Shown: piece after piece, positions 1 to 5,557 of the stretch
Layout: each line of letters opens with the position of its first letter
Numbering within the stretch: the stretch's first letter is position 1
NCBI GenBank assembly: GCA_016841005.1
Contig: JAEORG010000333.1
Span: 1 to 6,101 of the forward strand
DNA from: Candidatus Thorarchaeota archaeon
GTDB lineage: Archaea; Asgardarchaeota; Thorarchaeia; Thorarchaeales; Thorarchaeaceae
Direction: 5' to 3'
Length of the DNA: 6,101 nucleotides
Translations under genes and position numbers: made by a program
Notes under the pieces: generated by a model
Seen by the model: the letters and a program-made list of their open reading frames with translations, nothing else
What the model was told of the DNA's origin: nothing
Databases searched by the model: none

Positions 1-30
1 ACCTCACTGTTCCTCGTCAATTACTCTCAC

Positions 31-1086
31 CTATTGTTCCTTGTATGGATCAATTGCTCGTACAGCATCCACTACTGCTTGAATATTCTCTTCAGGAGTA
101 TCAACAGTGATTACACAACCGGGAGCAACGACTAGTTTTTCATATCCAGCCTTTTCTACAGCCTTTATGATTTGGTCACTCGCTTCCTCAGATGTACCTT
201 CTCTGAAGATTCCATTGTGATCGATACCACCAAATACAGTCTTTCGAGAAATCTTCTTTCCCTCTTTCAAGGAATGTGATGAAGTCTGATCTTCCCAATT
301 GATTCCATCTAATCCCATGGTTCGAGATATTTGATCAAATCTGACTACTTCATTTGGTTCTCGTGCATGAAGATGCATCACCATGAACTTGGCTTTTCCT
401 CGTAATTTCGATATTAGTTTTTGATCTTGTGGGAGAATGAACTTCTTATAGTGCTCATCCGATACAGACGCCTTTGTCGAATGCTGTGATGCAATAAATA
501 TTCCATCACTTCCAGCTTCCAGTGTTGCTCGAGCAAAATCGATCATCACATCTGTAATCATATCTAATGCAGATTCGATAATCTCTGGATTTTCATCCAT
601 GTACTTGTCCAGATTCTTGTCACATATCTTATCAGCCACCATCGGGCCATCAAAGATTGTTGCCATAATTGGAACTCTATCTTGTGAGTACTCGCTGATG
701 AGTTCAATTGCATGAACTTGATTGCCAAACTCTCCTGCCATCACATCTGGTTTTTCCAACACTTCCCAATCACTGGCCTGATATACAGACGCACTAGTTA
801 GGGTTGTAGAACCTGAAATCGCACCATCATACTCAGCAGTACATCCGAAGTCTGCACAAGGATAATGTCCCCAGAAGGTAATTTTCATCAGATCATGGTC
901 GAACTTCTTGTGGAACTTGATTTCTTCAGCTGCTAGACCATCAGGAGTCCGGTCTACCTCAGGATGATGCTTCCAGATTGATATGGGAATTTGTTCTTCA
1001 AGATTTCCGAGAAATGTTTGTTTCAATAAATCAAACTTAGACATGGCAATCTCAGGAGCGCACACAGCAATAATGAGGTTTTGCAT
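31..1086 (-). CDS. Uroporphyrinogen decarboxylase-fold protein, MtaA/CmuA-type (probable corrinoid or cobamide methyltransferase)
   Basis: The 351-residue protein has the layout of the URO-D superfamily, covering almost all of the usual 340-360 residue TIM-barrel length. True HemE is unlikely because the N-terminal arginine motif (R-Q-A-G-R) that binds uroporphyrinogen is absent; residues 34-41 read PISIWKHH instead. Family-like landmarks are AGSDGIFIAS (191-200), VMHLHA (236-241), GGIDHNGIF (286-294) and APGCVITVDTPEEN (321-334). In MtaA-type methyltransferases a His-x-Cys plus a distal Cys bind zinc that activates a thiol such as coenzyme M; here the equivalents appear to be H238, H240 and C324. 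I infer a cytoplasmic methyl-transfer or demethylation enzyme with unknown substrate; no corrinoid protein lies in the window. Start: ATG 1086 has an AAGGT Shine-Dalgarno match at 1096-1100 and fits the upstream TATA element. Met15 (ATG 1044) is the alternative, and the homologous region seems to begin there (MSKFDLLKQTFLGN). Confidence 0.88.
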   Translation of the reverse strand: MQNLIIAVCAPEIAMSKFDLLKQTFLGNLEEQIPISIWKHHPEVDRTPDGLAAEEIKFHKKFDHDLMKITFWGHYPCADFGCTAEYDGAISGSTTLTSASVYQASDWEVLEKPDVMAGEFGNQVHAIELISEYSQDRVPIMATIFDGPMVADKICDKNLDKYMDENPEIIESALDMITDVMIDFARATLEAGSDGIFIASQHSTKASVSDEHYKKFILPQDQKLISKLRGKAKFMVMHLHAREPNEVVRFDQISRTMGLDGINWEDQTSSHSLKEGKKISRKTVFGGIDHNGIFREGTSEEASDQIIKAVEKAGYEKLVVAPGCVITVDTPEENIQAVVDAVRAIDPYKEQ

Positions 1087-1127
1087 CTACCATGTACCTT
1101 TATGTCCTTTCAATCATAAGCAAATAT

Positions 1128-1138
1128 CTCTATATACG
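1128..1138. promoter_or_regulatory. TATA element in the divergent promoter region, possibly shared by both flanking genes
   Basis: CTCTATATACG contains a symmetric TATATA core at 1131-1136 in the 88-base gap between two divergent genes. Archaeal transcription starts about 25-27 bases from the TATA centre. That predicts a plus-strand start near 1160, about 15 bases before the TTG at 1175 with its ribosome binding site in the leader, and a minus-strand start near 1107, about 21 bases before the ATG at 1086. Both spacings are plausible, so one core element could serve both directions. No upstream BRE is convincing on either side, and use in both directions is inference. Confidence 0.5.
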
Positions 1139-1162
1139 GGAGTTCAATCGGTCACACAACTT

Positions 1163-1168
1163 GGAGAT
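1163..1168 (+). promoter_or_regulatory. Ribosome binding site that sets the deacetylase start
   Basis: GGAGAT matches the archaeal Shine-Dalgarno consensus GGAGGTGAT in its first part and lies 6 bases before the TTG at 1175. It decides the start: the in-frame ATG codons further upstream (for example at 1043 and 1073) lie inside the opposite gene and upstream of the TATA element. Confidence 0.6.
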
Positions 1169-1174
1169 ACTCTA

Positions 1175-2362
1175 TTGCCTGGTAATACAGCTCTATACGA
1201 TTCATCAGTCTTTCTTGAAATGGATGGGTTAGATGAGCTTGCAATGGTCTCTCCTGATCCTAATCCATTCTGGAACAAAGCTAGGTTCGATATGGCGTGG
1301 AACCTCCCAGTGATGTCAAAGATTCTAGATAATGAATTTATCACCCTACAACCAATGAGAATAGCAACCCGTGAAGAACTATCCCTCTTTCATGATGTTT
1401 CATATATTGAAACCATGGAGCTCTTTGGAAATACTGGAACTGCGTTTTCATCTAGAATGGGTCTAGATACAGATGAAAACCCGGTCTTTCAGGATGTGCA
1501 TATCTATGCATCATACCCTGTTGGAACAGCTATTGATGCAATCCTTGGCGTCGAAGAAGGAAAATTTGCCAATGCTATGTCCTTTTTTGGTGGGCTTCAT
1601 CATGCACATGAGAGCAGAGCAGCTGGATTCTGTTACTATAATGATGTAGCAATCGCAATCAGGAAATACAGGCAGAAATATCCAGGAAAGAAAGTGCTTT
1701 ACCTTGATACAGACGTGCATCATGGAGATGGTGTACAGGCTGCTTTCTACGACGATCCCAATGTCTTGACAATCTCGATGCATGAATTAAGCATGGGTTT
1801 CTTTCCAGGTACAGGTAGACCTGAGGAAATGGGAATTGGAGAAGGCAAAGGCTATTCTGTAAACATACCTCTTCCACCCCTTACCGATGATTATGAGTTC
1901 TGGAGAGCGTTTGAGGACGTCGTAGTTCCATTGTGGCTTGCATACAAACCTGACATGGTGTTCTGGGACGTTGGTGCAGACGCTCACATGAGTGACCCTC
2001 TTGCAGACTTGATGCTCACCTATGACACATATCATCGGCTCTCAAAAACTGTTCACCAGCTTGTCCATCTGGGGTCACACAAGCTTGTCGTCACAGGCGG
2101 TGGGGGATATAACCCCGTTGCAGCAGGAAAAGTCTGGACAATCGTCCTGTCAAACATTGCTGGTATTGCACTTCCTCCGACAATTCCTCCAGAATGGATT
2201 AAGCTCTGTCTGTCATATGGATTGAAGATGCCTCGTGGAGGATGGACAGATCGACCAATACGGATAGATGAGGAGCATTATCACAAGATTCGACGTGCTA
2301 TTGATGAGGCAATTGAGAAGGTTCAGACACTCATTTTTCCAATACATGGTCTTGAGAAGTAA
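1175..2362 (+). CDS. AcuC-like class I histone deacetylase family protein (zinc-dependent deacetylase)
   Basis: From the TTG start the protein is 395 residues, close to bacterial AcuC (about 390). The catalytic machinery appears complete: GGLHHAHESRAAGFCYYND (139-157) carries the paired histidines H142/H143; DTDVHHGDG (178-186) gives zinc ligands D180 and H182; VGADAH (266-271) gives ligand D269; GGGGY (308-312) supplies the transition-state tyrosine Y312. FFPGTG (209-214) is the usual active-site loop, and GLDTDENPVF (96-105) matches the AcuC substrate loop. AcuC enzymes deacetylate protein lysines such as those of acetyl-CoA synthetase. In an archaeon, chromatin proteins (Alba, histones) or metabolic enzymes are possible targets, but the substrate is unknown. 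The reading frame stays open back to 983, but that N-terminus (64 extra residues) has no family character, lies upstream of the TATA element and overlaps the opposite gene. The usual H-P-F-N near the N-terminus reads NPFWN (30-34), with the histidine missing. It ends 3 bases from the convergent methyltransferase. Confidence 0.92.
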   Translation: MPGNTALYDSSVFLEMDGLDELAMVSPDPNPFWNKARFDMAWNLPVMSKILDNEFITLQPMRIATREELSLFHDVSYIETMELFGNTGTAFSSRMGLDTDENPVFQDVHIYASYPVGTAIDAILGVEEGKFANAMSFFGGLHHAHESRAAGFCYYNDVAIAIRKYRQKYPGKKVLYLDTDVHHGDGVQAAFYDDPNVLTISMHELSMGFFPGTGRPEEMGIGEGKGYSVNIPLPPLTDDYEFWRAFEDVVVPLWLAYKPDMVFWDVGADAHMSDPLADLMLTYDTYHRLSKTVHQLVHLGSHKLVVTGGGGYNPVAAGKVWTIVLSNIAGIALPPTIPPEWIKLCLSYGLKMPRGGWTDRPIRIDEEHYHKIRRAIDEAIEKVQTLIFPIHGLEK

Positions 2363-2365
2363 GTC

Positions 2366-2995
2366 CTAGGCTTTTGAACCAAAAATACATCGATGTCCAG
2401 TATCGTCAATATACATCCTAGTAATTTGGAAGGCTGAGAACGTTTCGAGTAGCTCATCATCGGTGAAATAGTGATGTATAATTCCACTCTCTGGTCCTTT
2501 TTGTGGCAAATAAGTTGCTGGTTCTATTTCCTTCAAGTTCCAATCATGCTTAGGGTCTATCGGTTCTTCAGTAAGGACTGGAATTGTTATGAAGATATAT
2601 CCTTGAGGTCTAAGAACTCTTTCAATCTCTGATACGGTAGACCTGATATTCTGAATCCTATTATGATGTATTGTCTGAATTGATATTACTGCATCAAACA
2701 TCATGTCCTCGTATGGAAAGATATCTTCCATTCTATATTGGATAAGACTAGCAAAGAGATTCTCTTCTTTCAACCAATCCTCTGCTAGGCTGATTGCCTG
2801 TTGAGATGCATCAAATCCAAACACTTGGAATCCTTCTCTAGCAAAGAAAACAAGATGTCTACCTGTTCCACATCCTATGTCCAGAATTCTCCTGACGCCA
2901 CCATTCCTAAACAGCTCTGCAATTGTTACCATATCTTGATGTGGCTCATTAAACACTCGCCCTTTTTTACTAAATATTTCATCCCACTCTGGCAT
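2366..2995 (-). CDS. Class I SAM-dependent methyltransferase
   Basis: This 209-residue Rossmann-fold methyltransferase is the usual length for stand-alone enzymes of the Methyltransf_11/25 type. Motif I is ILDIGCGTGRHLVFFA (37-52) and binds S-adenosylmethionine. The acidic residue that contacts the ribose is probably D62 in VFGFDAS (58-64). The motif IV region is FDAVISIQTIHH (100-111), followed by the helix and strand ERVLRPQGYIFITIP (125-139). The N-terminal WDEIFSKKGRVFNEPHQDM (4-22) and the C-terminal TYLPQKGPESGIIHHYFTDDE (161-181) form cap elements common in archaeal homologues of this group. The substrate cannot be read from the sequence: small molecules, tRNA or protein are all possible. 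It is cytoplasmic, with no signal or membrane segment. It is convergent with the deacetylase and divergent from the membrane hydrolase, so probably transcribed alone. No clear Shine-Dalgarno precedes ATG 2995, and the AT-rich element upstream sits unusually close to the start. Confidence 0.9.
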   Translation of the reverse strand: MPEWDEIFSKKGRVFNEPHQDMVTIAELFRNGGVRRILDIGCGTGRHLVFFAREGFQVFGFDASQQAISLAEDWLKEENLFASLIQYRMEDIFPYEDMMFDAVISIQTIHHNRIQNIRSTVSEIERVLRPQGYIFITIPVLTEEPIDPKHDWNLKEIEPATYLPQKGPESGIIHHYFTDDELLETFSAFQITRMYIDDTGHRCIFGSKA

Positions 2996-3102
2996 TGTAC
3001 AAATTATATCGTTTCTTTTCTCTTAATGATGTCTATCTGGATTTCAAGAGAAGATATTAGACGGATTACCATCTATCTAACTGTTTGACCGGGGCTCGTA
3101 CA

Positions 3103-4821
3103 ATGTTTCGTCTACGCTATGTAACTCTCATCCTTACTCTGGTCCTGATGTTTTCCGGCATTGCTCTGGCGGGATCTGTACAGAATAATATGGGCACAGT
3201 GATTGTCACAGAGGTTGATTTTCAGGCCGATGACGGCTCAAACATTCACAATACTCTTCAACGGCCAGTCTATGCGACGGATTCTAACCCGCTTCCTGGA
3301 GTAATTGTATATCATGGAACACAGCAGAGTAAGGAATGGCTGATGGCCTTTGGTATTGAATTGGCTCGTCGAGGTTTTGTCGTGCTCACTTCTGATGCAA
3401 ATGGACATGGTAACTCTGATTATGGGAGAGGAAGTGGACTTGCAGCGTTAGAATACTTAGCAGGTCTTGAGTATGTAGATAGTACTTCCATAGGTCTTGT
3501 AGGACATAGCATGGGCGGCGGCACACTCTCCTCAGCACTAGAAGGTTCTAACATAGATATTCGAGCAGTTGTTCTTGTTGGAAGTTGGATTCAAGAAAGT
3601 TGGAACTCAACCTATCCAAAAAATCTTCTAGTAACCGTTGGTGATTTTGATTCGCTTTTCACAGGATTTAATGAAACAGTGGTCCAGGAGGTATTCAATA
3701 CAAGTACTGTAGAAGAAAACGTAATCTATGGTGACTTTGACAATGGGACTGCACGAGAGTTTGTAATAGCAAGGACAAACCATCTCTTCGAAACAATTAA
3801 TCCTGAGATTGTTAGTGACACAATTGAATGGATGAAGGAGAGTCTCAAGGATGGTGTTGAAGATACTAATTGGATTCCAAGCACTGATTTAGTTTACGCC
3901 TGGTGGATGGTCGGAGGGTTCTTTGCGACTCTTGGAGTCATTCTCACCATTTTTCCGTTGATTACAATCCTTCTTAGTATACCTCAGTTCAACACTCTTG
4001 AACGTAAAACACCTGAAGCTGAACCTTTGAAAGGCGGGCCATTCACAAAATGGGGGTTAGTCTATAGTCTCATACCTCCCATCCTATTCTTCCCTCTTCT
4101 CGCAGTTGGTTATCTTGTCCCATTTCCTATGAGCTATGCACCATCTGTTTTTTCATGGTTCCTGGGGACAGCGCTTGTTCTTTTCCTATTACTTCGAGTT
4201 GTTGCAAGAAAGCAAGGACTGGAAATGAGTAGGTTCTGGAGGATAGGTGATGATAAAGAGGGACGAAAGATACCATTGCTGAAGACATTTGTACTATCTG
4301 TTATTGCTATGCTGTGGCTCTATGCGTGGACACTGTTAGTTGACTTAGGTCTTGCTCTTGACTTTAGGTGTTTCCTACCAGGTTTGAAAGTCCTCACAAT
4401 ATCCAGAGCACTATTATTTCCAATTTTTGCCATAGTCTACTTCATCCATGCATTATTTGATGGGATGTGGTTAATGGGTCCCTTAAGACCTTCAGATAGC
4501 GAACCTTGGTACAGGGGACAAACCAAGTGGTCATTCATTGCGATAACTCTCAAGTGTTGGCCAATCGTTGTAATGATCGGAATTGAGTTTGGCATTGGTA
4601 TGTTATTTGGTATTCCAGTTTTACCCGGACTCATCGGTTTTTCTTTCCTTTTCCTCTATGCATTTTTACCTTGGATGGCTGTGTCAGCAGTTATTACTGT
4701 GTGGGCATATAGAGCTACAGATCAGTACTATTTTGGTGCAATTTTGAACGGCATCCTAAATGGGTGGATTACAGCTTCAATACTCTCATTCAATGCAGGA
4801 GTTCTCATATTTATGCTATAA
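3103..4821 (+). CDS. Secreted alpha/beta-hydrolase domain fused to a C-terminal multi-pass membrane domain
   Basis: From ATG 3103 the protein has 572 residues. Residues 5-23 are a hydrophobic signal or anchor segment ending in ALA before GSVQNN, so the hydrolase domain (about 30-250) should face outside. It shows VIVYHGT (67-73, oxyanion region), GFVVLTSDANGHGNSD (91-106), and the nucleophile elbow GHSMGG (134-139) with S136. A plausible acid is D181 or D183 in VTVGDFDSLF, and a plausible catalytic histidine is H227 in RTNHLFE. The fold is typical of dienelactone hydrolase or acyl-peptidase-like esterases; the substrate is unknown. From about residue 264 to the end there are roughly eight membrane helices (near 264-292, 318-340, 346-366, 391-413, 431-457, 478-505, 508-535, 545-570) with a basic loop at 366-391. 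A TTG in frame at 3085 would add six residues (MTGART) before the Met, which I reject because ATG 3103 starts directly at a normal signal peptide. The Shine-Dalgarno is weak (GGGG nearby). A T-rich tract follows the stop. Confidence 0.85.
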   Translation: MFRLRYVTLILTLVLMFSGIALAGSVQNNMGTVIVTEVDFQADDGSNIHNTLQRPVYATDSNPLPGVIVYHGTQQSKEWLMAFGIELARRGFVVLTSDANGHGNSDYGRGSGLAALEYLAGLEYVDSTSIGLVGHSMGGGTLSSALEGSNIDIRAVVLVGSWIQESWNSTYPKNLLVTVGDFDSLFTGFNETVVQEVFNTSTVEENVIYGDFDNGTAREFVIARTNHLFETINPEIVSDTIEWMKESLKDGVEDTNWIPSTDLVYAWWMVGGFFATLGVILTIFPLITILLSIPQFNTLERKTPEAEPLKGGPFTKWGLVYSLIPPILFFPLLAVGYLVPFPMSYAPSVFSWFLGTALVLFLLLRVVARKQGLEMSRFWRIGDDKEGRKIPLLKTFVLSVIAMLWLYAWTLLVDLGLALDFRCFLPGLKVLTISRALLFPIFAIVYFIHALFDGMWLMGPLRPSDSEPWYRGQTKWSFIAITLKCWPIVVMIGIEFGIGMLFGIPVLPGLIGFSFLFLYAFLPWMAVSAVITVWAYRATDQYYFGAILNGILNGWITASILSFNAGVLIFML

Positions 4822-4847
4822 AGAATTAGGACTGCCATCTATAGAGG

Positions 4848-4860
4848 TTCTATTTTCTTT
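4848..4860 (+). terminator. T-rich tract, probable transcription end of the membrane hydrolase gene
   Basis: TTCTATTTTCTTT begins 27 bases after the stop codon of the hydrolase-membrane gene. Archaeal termination is commonly driven by T-rich tracts on the coding strand without a strong hairpin, and none is evident here. Confidence 0.4.
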
Positions 4861-4896
4861 CGGAAAGTGAATAATCACTCCAATAGACCGGTATCT

Positions 4897-4906
4897 AAAG
4901 AAAAAT
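4897..4906 (-). terminator. T-rich tract after the small membrane protein gene
   Basis: Read on the minus strand this is ATTTTTCTTT, starting 6 bases beyond the TAA of the 48-residue gene. Its position supports the minus-strand reading of this region over the competing plus-strand frame. There is no clear stem. Confidence 0.4.
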
Positions 4907-4912
4907 CCACGA

Positions 4913-5059
4913 TTACCATGAACTCTTTGGTTCTTGTGCTCTTTGTTTCTCTCTTCGCCATAGGTAGTAATATCCAAGACAAATCAGAATTGGAACCCCA
5001 AACATTACTAGAGATATCAATAACCGCAACCAAGATGGAGGAGGTATAATTTCAGACAT
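4913..5059 (-). CDS. Small single-pass membrane protein (48 residues, unrecognised)
   Basis: I do not recognise a family. From ATG 5059 the product is 48 residues: a short N-terminus MSEIIPPPSW, one hydrophobic helix at about 11-33 (ISLVMFGVPILICLGYYYLW), then a basic, charged tail WRREKQRAQEPKSSW. The tail's positive charges just after the helix predict the C-terminus in the cytoplasm. The frame stays open upstream to 5356, but that extension has no coding character and would overlap the plus-strand gene at 5169. No TTG or GTG start occurs between 5060 and about 5113, so ATG 5059 is the natural start. GTGAT, part of the Shine-Dalgarno consensus, lies a few bases upstream, though close. A T-rich tract follows the stop. 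The opposite strand has a competing 60-residue frame (GTG 4867 to 5049), also hydrophobic in the middle. I prefer the minus strand for its textbook membrane topology and flanking signals, but this is uncertain. Confidence 0.5.
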   Translation of the reverse strand: MSEIIPPPSWLRLLISLVMFGVPILICLGYYYLWRREKQRAQEPKSSW

Positions 5060-5114
5060 TAAATCACTGAAAGCTTGTTCTTCTGAATAAGTCCTTTCAT
5101 TATTTGCTGACAGG

Positions 5115-5122
5115 TCTATATC
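5115..5122. promoter_or_regulatory. Possible TATA element between divergent small genes
   Basis: TCTATATC lies in the 109-base gap between the small minus-strand membrane gene and the plus-strand gene at 5169. Its centre predicts plus-strand initiation near 5145 (about 24-base leader) and minus-strand initiation near 5093 (about 34-base leader). The match is short and the context is AT-rich, so this is tentative. Confidence 0.3.
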
Positions 5123-5168
5123 ACGACCAAATGCAAAGCAATATGATAGAATCTGACAACATAATGCT

Positions 5169-5489
5169 ATGACTTCTAACCCGATTGACGAGATGCTCGA
5201 ACTCTGCCAGGCTCTCATTGACATGATTGGCGGAGCAGGTGCCTGTCCAGACCTGTTTATCATGCAACAGTCATTCTCAGATACTGTAGACAGGGCTATG
5301 AAATCATACAAGAATGGTGAAATCGAAGTTGACATTCGGAATCTACCTCCAATCATGTATGCATTTGCAACAGAAGAGCTGCCTATTCTCTGTCAGGGAG
5401 ATATTGAAGACCTTGAGAAGGCAAGAAAACAACTTGGTCTATTCATGACCTCTGTAAGAGAACTCGTTAATCCTAAGACTTCAGAATAA
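5169..5489 (+). CDS. Unrecognised 106-residue, mostly helical protein; first gene of a probable pair with the longin-like gene
   Basis: I do not recognise the family. The sequence is soluble, without signal peptide or membrane segment. It looks mainly helical: IDEMLELCQALIDMIG (6-21), a loop with GGAGACPDL (21-29), MQQSFSDTVDRAMKSYKNG (32-50), a short strand-like EIEVDI (51-56), then NLPPIMYAFATEELPIL (58-74) and GDIEDLEKARKQLGLFMTSVREL (77-99). Three cysteines (C13, C26, C75) are present but not in a metal-binding spacing I know. The start at ATG 5169 has no evident Shine-Dalgarno; an out-of-frame ATG at 5164 reads ATG-CTA-TGA and its stop overlaps this start. It runs in the same direction as the longin-like gene 68 bases downstream, so a shared transcript and a partnership are plausible but inferred. 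The opposite-strand open frame over this region looks like a shadow. Confidence 0.75.
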   Translation: MTSNPIDEMLELCQALIDMIGGAGACPDLFIMQQSFSDTVDRAMKSYKNGEIEVDIRNLPPIMYAFATEELPILCQGDIEDLEKARKQLGLFMTSVRELVNPKTSE

Positions 5490-5557
5490 TCATGGCACAC
5501 AGAACCCTTTTCACATTGTAGTGCTAACAATGCTATGCCAGCAGAGAATGTGTTAAT

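Noticed and set aside
31..1086. Assignment as HemE, a haem-pathway uroporphyrinogen decarboxylase
   Set aside because: The N-terminal substrate-binding arginine motif is absent, and the HxH and Cys pattern points to the methyltransferase branch.
983..1174. N-terminal 64-residue extension of the deacetylase frame
   Set aside because: It overlaps the opposite gene, lies partly upstream of the TATA element, lacks family similarity, and a TTG with a good ribosome binding site follows it.
2365..2370. CCTAGG palindrome between convergent stops
   Set aside because: A six-base palindrome made of the stop-codon context is too short to be a terminator stem or a site.
2801..3088. Plus-strand 95-residue frame across the methyltransferase 5' end and intergenic region
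   Set aside because: It is mostly antisense to conserved methyltransferase motifs including motif I.
4867..5049. Plus-strand 60-residue frame starting at GTG 4867
   Set aside because: It is complementary to the small minus-strand membrane gene, starts within a few bases of a T-rich tract, has no convincing ribosome binding site and shows less natural topology. Not fully excluded.
5060..5356. Upstream extension of the minus-strand membrane gene to 147 residues
   Set aside because: The added part looks non-coding and lies antisense to the better-supported gene at 5169.
5490..5557. Search for a promoter, terminator or small RNA between the last two genes
   Set aside because: Only a four-base T run and no clear TATA or stem was found; nothing to annotate.
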